Made by a program: the position numbers and the translations under genes
Part shown: piece after piece, positions 1 through 9,000 of the stretch
How positions within the stretch are numbered: position 1 is the first letter of the stretch
How the letters are laid out: each line of letters begins with the position of its first letter
The notes under the pieces: generated by a model
The model's input: only the letters and a program-made list of their open reading frames with translations
What the model was told of the DNA's origin: nothing
Databases searched by the model: none
NCBI GenBank assembly: GCA_965279195.1
Contig: CBDIHP010000046.1
Location: 62,001 to 126,000 of the forward strand
DNA from: CBDIHP01 sp965279195
GTDB lineage: Bacteria > Planctomycetota > Planctomycetia > Isosphaerales > Isosphaeraceae
Length of the DNA stretch: 64,000 nt
Reading direction: 5' to 3'

Positions 1-378
1 GATCTTCGCTGACTTTGGACCCAACTCGGGTCGGAGACGTTACGACCGGACTGACCGATGCAGGGCGTTCAGGTGGGCGGTCTGAGGGGGATTTCGTGGC
101 CCTGGTACTTTGGGTCAAACACGGGGGCAGACGATATAACGGTCGGTCAAACCCGCCTTGAGTCTCCGCGAGGACCCGCGGGATCGGGGCGGGATTTGTG
201 TCCGCGGGATGCGTCGTTGCCGCGTCGGCCGCGCCGCGGTCCGGTAGGAGCCGGCCCGAGGGGCAGCATCCCGAGGGAAACGGCCTGTCGGATGGTGGCG
301 CGGGCCAGGTACCGCCGGCGAACGGGCAAGGGGGGAGCCTCCTTGAATCCCGCCCGGCGTCAAGGAGGGAAACAGGAA
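1..378. other. 5' flank without a supportable gene
   Basis: Nothing codes convincingly here. The fliW frame stays open upstream but its translation is low-complexity Arg/Pro/Gly text. GGTCAAAC occurs twice (113-120 and 145-152) around an A+T pocket containing TATAAC at 135-140. A promoter for fliW is possible but not established. Confidence 0.4.
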
Positions 379-858
379 GTGAACGTCATCACGACCCGCT
401 TCGGCCTGATTCAAGTCCCGGAGACGGACATCGTCCGGATTCCGGAGGGCTTGGTCGGGTTCCGCTCGTTCACGCAGTATGTCCTGCATCCGGATCCGAT
501 GGTGGCCGGCCTGACGTGGTTGCAATCCGTGACCGCGGCCGACCTGGCCTTCGCCCTGATCGCGCCCCCCCTGGCGGTCAGCGATTATCGGATCGAGCTC
601 CGGCCGGGCGACCGGTCGGCGCTGGAGCTGGACGAGGAGCGCTCGGCGCTCACCTACGTGATCCTCAACCGCGGCGACGGGGGGGGGCTGACGGCCAACC
701 TCCAGGGGCCGGTGGTCTTCAACATCGGGCGTCGGCTCGGCCGGCAACTGGTGCTGACCTCCAGCCGCTACGCGGTGCGGTTCCCACTCACCATGCCCGG
801 CCTGGCCGTGGCCCCAACCGTGCTCCCCGGTCCGACGCCGCTCCGAGCGACGGCGTGA
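379..858 (+). CDS. fliW: flagellar assembly factor FliW
   Basis: A 159-aa protein of usual FliW length. FliW sequesters CsrA in the cytoplasm and is itself released from CsrA when it binds flagellin, so it couples filament assembly to translation of flagellin mRNA (family knowledge). The sequence shows the typical opening strand (TRFG..QV, then IRIPEGLVGF-like text) and a C-terminal segment with NLQGPVVFN, a hallmark of the family. I chose the GTG at 379 because a strong AAGGAGGG lies at 362-369 and family homology begins there. The frame is open to 58 but the extra residues are low-complexity. csrA follows 119 bp downstream on the same strand, the classic arrangement. No flagellar structural gene is in the window. 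Confidence 0.93.
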   Translation: MNVITTRFGLIQVPETDIVRIPEGLVGFRSFTQYVLHPDPMVAGLTWLQSVTAADLAFALIAPPLAVSDYRIELRPGDRSALELDEERSALTYVILNRGDGGGLTANLQGPVVFNIGRRLGRQLVLTSSRYAVRFPLTMPGLAVAPTVLPGPTPLRATA

Positions 859-977
859 TCGTGGGGTTGACCGACACCGGCAACGAACCATCCCGAGCCC
901 CGTCGTGGTACCCAAGCGCCCGGGCAAAGTGACCACGGACGGTCACAGGTCTCGTTGGCAGGAGGAAGGAGCCCAAG

Positions 978-1244
978 ATGCTGGTCCTGTCCCGTCACCG
1001 CGACGAAAGTATCATCATCGGCGATGACATCGTCATCACCGTGGTCGATATCCGGGGAGATAAGGTCCGATTGGGGATCGCGGCCCCCATCGAGATCTCC
1101 GTGCACCGGCAAGAGGTGTACGAGGCGATCCAGCGAGAGAACCGCCAGGCGAGCCGACTGGAACCCCAGGACGCCCGCCAGCTCGAACACCTCACCCCGC
1201 CCCTGCGGCGCGACCTCCGTCGCACCCGCACGGAAGGGATCTGA
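978..1244 (+). CDS. csrA: carbon storage regulator CsrA, RNA-binding translational regulator
   Basis: An 88-aa protein whose first 55-60 residues are the CsrA beta-strand fold. It starts MLVLSR, followed by the IGDDI..TV and VRLGI.AP motifs, and has an RQEVY-like segment. CsrA dimers bind GGA motifs in 5' leaders and block ribosome entry. The C-terminal ~25 residues are a charged extension beyond the core. The Shine-Dalgarno region (960-971) is GGA-rich, with GGA at 961, 964 and 968, so self-repression by CsrA is plausible (inference). It lies directly downstream of fliW, whose product antagonises CsrA. Confidence 0.96.
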   Translation: MLVLSRHRDESIIIGDDIVITVVDIRGDKVRLGIAAPIEISVHRQEVYEAIQRENRQASRLEPQDARQLEHLTPPLRRDLRRTRTEGI

Positions 1245-1324
1245 GGCTCGGTTCGATCTCGACTCGGATCGCGAGGGGGGCGGCTTTCCCCGCCCTTTCA
1301 CCCCGACCTTCGTCAAAACCGATC

Positions 1325-1379
1325 GCCGGATGTTCCGACTCCCGGGGCCTCAAAACCCCCGGGGATCGGACCATCCGGC
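1325..1379. terminator. long interrupted hairpin between convergent csrA and FHA gene
   Basis: Three nested arm pairs are visible: GCCGGATG (1325-1332) with CATCCGGC (1372-1379), TCCGA (1334-1338) with TCGGA (1366-1370), and CCCGGGG (1341-1347) with CCCCGGG (1357-1363). The loop is A-rich. It sits between two genes that end toward each other, so a bidirectional terminator is the natural reading. The T run after it is short (TTTT at 1388-1391). Confidence 0.55.
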
Positions 1380-1497
1380 ATCTCCGTTTTGATGGGTGGT
1401 GGGAGATGGGTCATGTGTCAGATGTGACCCGAGGCGAGATCGTCAGGGGTCGCCGAATCCCATCCACCATCGCTCGTCACCAATAAACCATTTTTGA

Positions 1498-2124
1498 TCA
1501 TCCAAGCTCGATGATCTCATCATCCTCGTCGTCGAGCGGGATCAACTCGTCGTCGTCGTAGACCGCGTCGTAGCTCTCGAACGGGGAGGGGGCCGGGTCG
1601 GGCGAGGGCCAGTCCCCGGGGCGGCTGAGTGCGGTGGCATCGTCTTCGAGCAGGTAGTTCGGGTGGCCGGGGGCGACCGACGGCGTACCCAGGGGCGACG
1701 GGGCGGCGAAGCCGTTGCCGGGCGCGGGCATGAGTCCGAGCAGCCCGGGGGGCGGGCCGACGGGCTGGGCCGAGGGGGCCGGACCGTTGGTTTTTGCCCG
1801 GCGTCGGGCCAGGGCCTCCGACGGCGAGATTGCCTCGTCCGGCCCGAGGTAGACCCGGAACTTCCGGGAGCCCAGCGCGATCTTGTCCTCGGGCAGGAGC
1901 GCGGCCCAGCGGATCTTCTGGCCCTTCACGCTCGTCCCGTTCGTGCTGGCCAGGTCGCGGATCACCAGCAGGCCGTCGGTCTTGACGACCACGCAGTGCC
2001 GTTTGGATAGGCTGGGGTCGTTCACCTCGACGTCGCACATCTCGCGACGGCGGCCGATCACGGTCACGTCCTTCTGGATCACGATCGGGTCGCCGCCATC
2101 CAGCGGCACGAGCTCGGCTTTCAT
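1498..2124 (-). CDS. FHA domain protein (phosphothreonine-binding adaptor)
   Basis: A 208-aa cytoplasmic protein with one N-terminal forkhead-associated domain and a long tail. FHA landmarks are present in order: GRRR near residue 24, the SKRH phosphothreonine-binding motif near 41, and DLASTNGT near 57-64. The tail is Pro/Ala-rich and ends in an acidic stretch (DDDELIPLDDEDDE). FHA domains dock onto phosphothreonine, so the partner is probably one of this organism's many Ser/Thr kinases, which cannot be identified here. In-frame ATGs also exist at 2139 and 2160. I prefer 2124 because MKAELVPL starts the recognisable fold. Partner and pathway unknown. Confidence 0.8.
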   Translation of the reverse strand: MKAELVPLDGGDPIVIQKDVTVIGRRREMCDVEVNDPSLSKRHCVVVKTDGLLVIRDLASTNGTSVKGQKIRWAALLPEDKIALGSRKFRVYLGPDEAISPSEALARRRAKTNGPAPSAQPVGPPPGLLGLMPAPGNGFAAPSPLGTPSVAPGHPNYLLEDDATALSRPGDWPSPDPAPSPFESYDAVYDDDELIPLDDEDDEIIELG

Positions 2125-2461
2125 CGCGTCCAGCCCCATGTCCCGCCAGCGAGTGCCCATCCCCGGCCCGCGCAGCATTCTAGGTCCTACCCCGATGCCG
2201 AACAAGCGGGGCCGCCCCGTGATGCGGCGAAGCACCGGAGGCCGACGGGGCATACAGCCCCCCGGGCAACATCCGGTACGCGGCCCCTCCGGAAGGTCGG
2301 GTGTGTTTCGCAGGGCCGACGCCCGGGGTTGATTCCCGGGGACATCGCCCACGGGGCCCGATTCGTGACCCAGTGTTGAAGCAGACGGCGAGGGCAGGGG
2401 GATCGGGAGTCGCCCCCGGGCAAATGCCCTCGCGCAGCCGTAGCCAACGACGGGGGATGAC

Positions 2462-3364
2462 ATGCGAATTCGACCGGGTTCGATGGGGTTCGTGGGCGTT
2501 CTGGCGGTCGTCCTCGTCCTGGCCTCGCCGGGCGTCTCCTCGGCGCAACGCGGCCATGCGGGCAAGGCCCATCCGAAGGGCGGAGGGCGGCCCAGTGGGG
2601 CCCATCCCGGCGGGGCCCATCCCGGGGGGAATGCCAACCCTGGCGGGCCCGCCAGGCCCGAGGCCCGCCAGGCGAAGCCCGAGGCCCGAACCGGCACAGC
2701 CCAGGCCCGACCGGGCACAGCCCAGACCCCGGCCACGCGCCGGAATCAGGTGGCGGCCGACGCCATCGCGAGCCCCGGCTCGGTGCGGAGGTACGGGACC
2801 GCCGGCGCCGCCGCCCTCGGCGGGGCCGCGCTCCTGAACGCCGTCGAGCCCGACGAGGGTTCGACCACGATCCAGGTGAATCCCCAGGCACCGGCGACCT
2901 CGACCGCCACCGAGCCGGCCTCGGTCGCCGCGACGAAGGGATCGGATCCCGATTCCTTGAAATCGCTGCACGAAGGCATGGCCGCGATCACCCCGGGGGC
3001 CGCCGCCTCGCCTCAGCAGCGGCAGCTGCTGAGCAATCGCCTCGGGGCCCTGTCCGGCGACCGCAGGGTCCCCGCGCAACTCACCGACTCCCTCGCCGGT
3101 TCCCTCTCGACGGCCCTGTCGCAGGGGGGACTCTCCGGGCCCGAACGCCTCCGGCTCGGCCGGAGCGTCCGCTCGGTCCTGAACCCTGGGACCGCCACCG
3201 GGACGGACGCGAGGGGGGCGGTCGGCGAGGCCAGGGCGTTGCTGGAAGGTTCGAAGCTCGACCCGGCCACGTCGCGGAAGGTCCTGGCCGACCTCCAGGC
3301 CATCGCCGACGCATTCCGGGCCGAATCGTCGCCGGCCCCGGCCGCCGCGAACCCGTCCCCCTGA
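2462..3364 (+). CDS. secreted hypothetical protein, Gly/His/Pro/Ala-rich
   Basis: A 300-aa protein I do not recognise. Residues 1-28 form a clear signal peptide (Arg-containing n-region, hydrophobic VGVLAVVLVLA, cleavage after VSSA). Residues ~30-85 are low-complexity with near-repeats of GAHPGG and of PEAR/GTAQARPGTAQ. The rest is Ala/Leu-rich, probably helical, with no Cys and no catalytic motif. It is divergent from the FHA gene and 117 bp before the APC permease. Periplasmic or surface location is inferred from the signal peptide alone. Confidence 0.6.
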   Translation: MRIRPGSMGFVGVLAVVLVLASPGVSSAQRGHAGKAHPKGGGRPSGAHPGGAHPGGNANPGGPARPEARQAKPEARTGTAQARPGTAQTPATRRNQVAADAIASPGSVRRYGTAGAAALGGAALLNAVEPDEGSTTIQVNPQAPATSTATEPASVAATKGSDPDSLKSLHEGMAAITPGAAASPQQRQLLSNRLGALSGDRRVPAQLTDSLAGSLSTALSQGGLSGPERLRLGRSVRSVLNPGTATGTDARGAVGEARALLEGSKLDPATSRKVLADLQAIADAFRAESSPAPAAANPSP

Positions 3365-3431
3365 CCTGTCGCCGGCCGTGGATGACCGGGTGGTTTTCGT
3401 GTCGGGGCGCTGAGCTTTCCGGGAAGGATCC

Positions 3432-3440
3432 TGGTATACT
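3432..3440 (+). promoter_or_regulatory. extended -10 element for the permease-pcs operon
   Basis: TGGTATACT matches the extended -10 consensus (TGnTATAMT). It lies 40 nt before the GTG start of the permease, and no good -35 is visible, as is common for extended -10 promoters. Confidence 0.4.
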
Positions 3441-3480
3441 CCTCGTTCCTCGACCAATCCTCTCCCTGGGAGCCTGGGCC

Positions 3481-5052
3481 GTGTCGGAGCCCGCGACGAA
3501 TCCGGACGATGACGACCTCGCGAGCTTCGGCTACCGGCAACGGCTCGATCGGACCCTCGGCGGCTTCTCCTCCTTCGCCGTGGGGTTCTCTTACCTGTCG
3601 ATCCTGACCGGCCTGCCGCAGCTCTTCTACCTGGGCTTCGGCGCGGGCGGACCTGCCTTCTTCTGGACCTGGCCGATGGTCTTCTTCGGCCAGTTCCTGG
3701 TTGCCCTCTGCTTCGCGGAGATGGCGGCGAAATACCCGCTCTCGGGCGGGGTCTACCAGTGGTCCCGCCAGATCGGGCCCCCGTGGGTCGGCTGGATGGC
3801 CGGGTGGGTCTACCTCGCCTGCGCGGTCATCACCCTGGCGTCGGTGGCCCTCGCGTTGCAATCGACCCTGCCCCAGCTCTGGCCCGGTTTCCAACTGATC
3901 GGGCAGGCCAACGTCCCCGAGGATTCGTCCCGGAACGCCGTCCTGCTCGGCTGCCTGCTCCTGATCGCCAGCACCCTGATCAACAGCATCGGGGTCAAAC
4001 TCCTGTCGTTCATCAACAACCTCGGGGTCATGGCCGAGATGGTCGGCGCACTGACCCTGATCGCCATCTTCTTCGGGTCGGCCAGGCGCGGGCCGGTGGT
4101 CGTGATGGAGACCCTCGGGCGGGGCGACGGCCTGCCGATGGGCTACATGGGCGCCTTCACCGCCGCCGCGCTCACCGCGACGTTCGTCCTCTACGGCTTC
4201 GACACCGCCGGCTCGCTCGCCGAGGAGACCGCGAACCCCCGGAAGAACGCCCCTCGCGCGATCCTCGGGGCGCTCGCCTCGGTGGGGATCGCCGGGGCCC
4301 TGCTGATCCTGGGCACGCTCCTCGCGGCCGAGGACGTGTCGGATCCGGCGCTCGGGCAGATCAGCGGGGGGATGCCCGGCGTGATCAACCGGGTGTTGGG
4401 CTCGCGGCTCGGCCCGGCGTTGCTGGCCGTCGTGGCCCTGGCGGTCACCGTCTGCACCCTGACGGTCCACGCGGCGGCCGTCCGCCTGATGTTCTCGATG
4501 GCACGGGACAACAACCTGCCCGGCTCGAAGTACCTCGCGAACGTCTCGGAGTCGACCCGGACGCCCATCGTGCCCGCCGTGATCCTCGGCCTGGCCGCGA
4601 TCGTGCTCCTGCTCGTGAATCTCGACCACCCCCGGGTGATCGAGGTCATGGCCTCGGTGGCGATCGTCTGGGCGAATCTGGCGTACCTGTTCGTGACCGT
4701 CCCCTTGCTGTATCAGCGGGTGAAGCGGAAGGGGCAGGGGCAGGGGGGCGAGGAGACGGTCGAAGGCCTGTTCACGCTCGGGCGGCACGGGCTGCTCGTG
4801 AACCTTGCGGCGGTGGCCTGGGGCGCGGCGGTGGTGATCAACGTCGGCTGGCCCCGGCCGGAGATCTACGGCGAGCCCTGGTACCGGCTCCTGAGCGCCC
4901 CACTGGCGACGGGCGCCATGCTGATCCTCGGGGCCGGGTTCTGGCTGGCCCGCCGGAACAAGGTTGGCATCCTGGCGGGTCACCAGGCCGCACCCGTGCC
5001 GGTCCCGGTGACCGTCGCGGTTTCGGAAACTCTCGGAGGCGAGGTCGGATGA
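3481..5052 (+). CDS. APC-superfamily amino acid / metabolite permease
   Basis: A 523-aa polytopic membrane protein with about 12 hydrophobic segments. It has an APC-type first helix region (GFSSFAVGFSYLSI), the family motif GGVYQWSRQIG after TM2, and GFDTAGSLAEETANPRK in the middle. The closest family by eye is the GABA/choline/BAT-like amino acid permease group. The substrate cannot be assigned from sequence. The start is GTG at 3481, with TGGGAG upstream. The frame extends 33 codons further but without family similarity. The last codons overlap the next gene (ATGA at 5049-5052), implying translational coupling with a phospholipid synthase. Import of a headgroup precursor is a reasonable inference, not shown. 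Confidence 0.85.
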   Translation: MSEPATNPDDDDLASFGYRQRLDRTLGGFSSFAVGFSYLSILTGLPQLFYLGFGAGGPAFFWTWPMVFFGQFLVALCFAEMAAKYPLSGGVYQWSRQIGPPWVGWMAGWVYLACAVITLASVALALQSTLPQLWPGFQLIGQANVPEDSSRNAVLLGCLLLIASTLINSIGVKLLSFINNLGVMAEMVGALTLIAIFFGSARRGPVVVMETLGRGDGLPMGYMGAFTAAALTATFVLYGFDTAGSLAEETANPRKNAPRAILGALASVGIAGALLILGTLLAAEDVSDPALGQISGGMPGVINRVLGSRLGPALLAVVALAVTVCTLTVHAAAVRLMFSMARDNNLPGSKYLANVSESTRTPIVPAVILGLAAIVLLLVNLDHPRVIEVMASVAIVWANLAYLFVTVPLLYQRVKRKGQGQGGEETVEGLFTLGRHGLLVNLAAVAWGAAVVINVGWPRPEIYGEPWYRLLSAPLATGAMLILGAGFWLARRNKVGILAGHQAAPVPVPVTVAVSETLGGEVG

Positions 5053-5864
5053 GCACGCAGGCGGCGGAGCGGCAGGGCAGCGGGGGCGAGCACGACGCCG
5101 ACGGATCGCAATCCTATGGCGCGTTCGTGACGCTCCAGGCCTGGCTGGTCCACTTCTACACGTCGCTCGGACTGGTGCTCGCCGGCTGCATCGCCGTGTT
5201 GCTGGTCCGAGGCGGTTACGACGCCTTCTGGTGGTCGTTCGTGCTCATGGTCGTGGCGACGATCGTGGATGCGACCGACGGCACCATGGCGCGCCGGGTC
5301 GGTGTGAAGAAGGTCTTGCCGGGCTTCGACGGCCGCCGCCTGGACGACATCACCGACTTCCTGACCTACACCTTCCTGCCGCTGTTGCTGGTCTGGCGGA
5401 CCGGCTTCCTGCCGGAGTCGCTGGCGCCCTGGCTGTTCCTGCCGCTGCTGGCGAGCGCGTATGGGTTCTGCCAGACCGACGTGAAGACGGACGACGGCTA
5501 TTTCCTGGGGTTCCCGTCGCTCTGGAACGTCGTCGCGTTCTATATTTATGCCCTGCATCCCCCCGTCGCGGTGACCCTGGGCTCCCTGATCGTCCTGGGC
5601 CTGATGACCTTCGTGCCCAGCCGTTATCTCTACCCGTCGTCGCAGCCCAACGCGCTGAACTGGTGGAGCAACGTGTTGTCGGCCGCCTGGGTGGTGGTCC
5701 TCGGCGTCGTGCTCTGGGCCATGCCGGCGAACGCCGACCCGAGCACGTCGACCCTCGCCTGGACCCTGGCCATGCTCTCGCTCGCCTACCCGGCGTTCTA
5801 CATGGGGGCGTCGTGGTGGGTGTCGATCCGATACTGGGCGAAACATGGGCTGTTGCGGGGTTGA
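5049..5864 (+). CDS. CDP-alcohol phosphatidyltransferase, phosphatidylcholine-synthase-like
   Basis: A 271-aa integral membrane enzyme. The CDP-alcohol phosphatidyltransferase signature is present as DATDGTMARR followed by G..DGRRLDDITDF, i.e. DG-x2-AR-x-n-D-x3-D. The surrounding text (VHFYTSLGLVLA, LPGFDGRRLDDITDFLTYTFLP) most resembles bacterial phosphatidylcholine synthase (Pcs), which joins choline directly to CDP-diacylglycerol. Other headgroups such as serine or inositol cannot be excluded. About 8 TM segments. The gene overlaps the upstream permease by 4 bp, so the two are likely co-expressed. Confidence 0.8.
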   Translation: MSTQAAERQGSGGEHDADGSQSYGAFVTLQAWLVHFYTSLGLVLAGCIAVLLVRGGYDAFWWSFVLMVVATIVDATDGTMARRVGVKKVLPGFDGRRLDDITDFLTYTFLPLLLVWRTGFLPESLAPWLFLPLLASAYGFCQTDVKTDDGYFLGFPSLWNVVAFYIYALHPPVAVTLGSLIVLGLMTFVPSRYLYPSSQPNALNWWSNVLSAAWVVVLGVVLWAMPANADPSTSTLAWTLAMLSLAYPAFYMGASWWVSIRYWAKHGLLRG

Positions 5865-6019
5865 AACGCCGCCATTCGGCGCTTCGCAACATCTCCAGCA
5901 ATGAGCTAAGATAGATTGAAATGCCTTCGGGGCTGTGGATCGGCCAGCCGCGACGGCTTCTCGCCCGCGCCGGGCCCCTGACCGCCACCGGGGCGAGGCT
6001 GCGCCAGGGGAATCGTCGC

Positions 6020-9000
6020 ATGGCAGAGCATTCCGACGCCTTCGCCACGGCCGCGACGCCCCACCTGACGCTGCTCGGCCGGATCGTCTCGCTCTGCGAC
6101 CGGTTCGAGTCCGAATGGCGGGCGGGCCGGGAGCCCGCCATCGAGCCGTTCGTCGAGGGCCTGCCCCCGTCCGAGCGGGACTCGGCGCTCAAGGAGCTGA
6201 TCACGGTCGAGGTCGAGCTGCGGCGGGCCCGGGGCGAGGCCCCCTCGATGGCGGCCTACTGGGAACGCTTCCCCGACGACAAGGACGTGGTCACCCGCGC
6301 CTTCCGTGTCTCTGTCGAGGAGGCGAACGACCCCTATCGCACGGTCGTCGGCTCGCAGGCGACGGTCGTCTCGGCCCCGCCGACCTGGCCACCCCCCGCC
6401 CCGGCCGACGCCCCCGTGGTCGGGCATTACCGGATCGTCCGGAGCCACGCCCGGGGCGGCCTGGGCGAAGTGTTCGTCGCGGTGGATGAGATACTCAAGC
6501 GCGAGGTCGCCCTCAAGCAGATCCAGCCACGCCGGGCGTCCGACCCGAGCAGCCGCGCCCGGTTCCTCACCGAGGCCGAGGTCACCGGCGGCCTGGAGCA
6601 TCCGGGCATCGTCCCCGTCTACGGCCTGGGCCGGGACGAGCACGATCGCCCCTACTACGCCATGCGGCTCATCCGGGGCGACACCTTCGAGTCGGCCATA
6701 CGCCAGTTGCACGAGGGCCAGAAGGGCAAGGCCGAGCAGCGGCTGGAGTTCCGCCAGCTCTTGCTCCGGTTCCTGTCGGTCTGCAATGCGATCGCTTACG
6801 CGAACAGCCGTGGCGTCCTGCATCGGGATCTCAAGCCCGGCAACGTGATGCTCGGGCCGTTCGGCGAGACCCTGGTGGTCGACTGGGGCCTGGCGAAGGT
6901 CATGAATCGGCCGGATGCCGCCGGGGAGCCGCCGCCGGGGGATCCCGACGCGACCGAGCTCGACTGGTCGCGCCAGGCCGGGCCCGACACGGCGACCCAG
7001 GCGGGGACCGTGCTCGGCACGCCGCACTTCATGAGCCCCGAGCAGGCGACGGGCCTGCTTGAGGAGATGGGCCCCTGGAGCGACGTCTACAGCCTCGGGG
7101 CGATCCTCTACAACCTGCTGGTCGGCCATCCCCCGATCGAGGCCGATGACCTCCAGACCATCCTGCGAAGGGCCCGCGACGGGGATTTCCCCCCGCCTCG
7201 GCAGCTCAACAGCCTCATTCCCCCGACGCTCGAGGCCATCTGCCTCAAGGCCCTCCATCGCGACCGTACCCGGCGATATCAGTCGGCCCGCGAACTCGCC
7301 GACGACCTGGAGCTCTGGCTGGCCGACGCCCCGGTGTCCGCGATCAAGGATCCCCCCTGGACGGCCATGGCCCGCTGGGCCAGGCGTCACAAGCCGCTGG
7401 TCGCGTCGCTGGCCGCGATCGTGATCACCGCGATTACGGTCACCCTGTTCGTCGTCCGGGCGATGGAGCGGCAGCAGCTGACATTCAAGGCCGATTCCCA
7501 GCGAAAAATCGACCTGGCGAACGCCGATCGCGAGCGTCAGGCGATCCTGGCCGAGAACGCCGAGAAAATCGTCCGGGCCCAGGAATACAGCGCCCGGCTC
7601 GCGGCCATCCGGGAGTCCCGGATCAACCCCCAGCCCGGCTGGACCTGGACCAACATCGAGGCCCTCGCCGGCCTGTCCCGCCTCAATGCCGACATCCGCG
7701 ACGAGCGGGCCTTGCGCTCGGAGGCCGTGGCGAGCCTCACCGGGTCCGACCTCCGCCAGGTCTCCGAGTACACGCAGAAATTCACCGCCGGCGCCGTCGC
7801 CTACCGAGCCGACGGCAAGTTCCTCGCGGTCGGCCAGTTCAAGGCGCAGGCCTTCATCGCCTGCTCGATCCGGCTGGTCGATCTGGCCACCGGCAAGGTC
7901 GCCGAGGAACTCAAGGTCGCGCCCAAGCTCGTCAAGCTGAAGGGCAAGACGGTGCAGGACGGCGTCCGCGCACTGGCGTTCAGCCACGACGGCCGCTGGC
8001 TGGTCGCCGGGCTCCGGAGCGGCCGGCTGATCCGCTGGGACCTGCTCCACCCGGATCGGCCGTCGACCTCGTGGGACACCCATCAGGCCGAGATCGAACG
8101 AGTGCTCTTCGCGGGTGACGACGAGGGGTTGCTGACCCTGGACGTCGACGGCCATCTCATACGCTGGGCGATCCGGGAGGGATGGAAGGCAACCGCGAGC
8201 GCCACCGCTCGTGACGTGTCGGCCGCCACCCAGCCGCTCGACGGCAAGCTGCCGATCTACGCCGTCCTCGGGGATCGGCGACCGTCCCGGATCGACCCCA
8301 CAACCTTGAAGACGATCGAGACCTTCCCCGTCGAGGGCGTGGACACGATCGCGGTCAGCCCCGAGGCGCGGTTCCTGGTCGTGGCGAAGGGCTCCGAACT
8401 GGAGCTGGTCTCCGTGGCCGGCAAGGGGACGATCCGGCGCCTCTTCGACCCGGTCATCGACCAGGCCCACTCCGGGCCGATCTCACGGATCTACTACACC
8501 GAGAACGGGGCCCGGATCCTCAGCGTCTGCGACCAGAACAACCGCCGCGAGATCAAGCTCTGGGAGGTCGCCAACGGCCGGCTCATCGCCATGCTCGACC
8601 CCGGCGGCGTGACCACCCTCCAGGTCGCCGTCCGGCCCGACGGGCGGGGGTTCGTCGCCACGGGGCAGGACAATGTCCGGGGCTACGAGTTCTCCCACGA
8701 CGACATCCTCCACACGGTCGCCTTCGAGCATGAGGCCCTCAAGGCGGTCGAGTTCGACACCGACGGCCACGTCCTCGCCGCCCTCTCTCGCGGGGAACTC
8801 GGCATCTGGAACCCGCAGTCCGGGGCCAATCTGCTTCGCAAGCCGACGAACATCGGGACGGACTCCGACGGCCTCGTGGACATCGCGCAGGATCCGACCT
8901 CGCCCCTGCTGGCCTACCACGGGACCGGGGATGACGTGCACGTCTGGAGCCCCGTCGACGGCAAGCCCGCGCTGGTGCTCAAGGTGCGAGAGCCGGGTCT

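Noticed and set aside
3013..4983. 656-aa minus-strand open frame
   Set aside because: Antisense to the APC permease and the secreted protein; no motif or start context.
5906..8470. 854-aa minus-strand open frame
   Set aside because: Antisense to the WD40 kinase; shadow composition.
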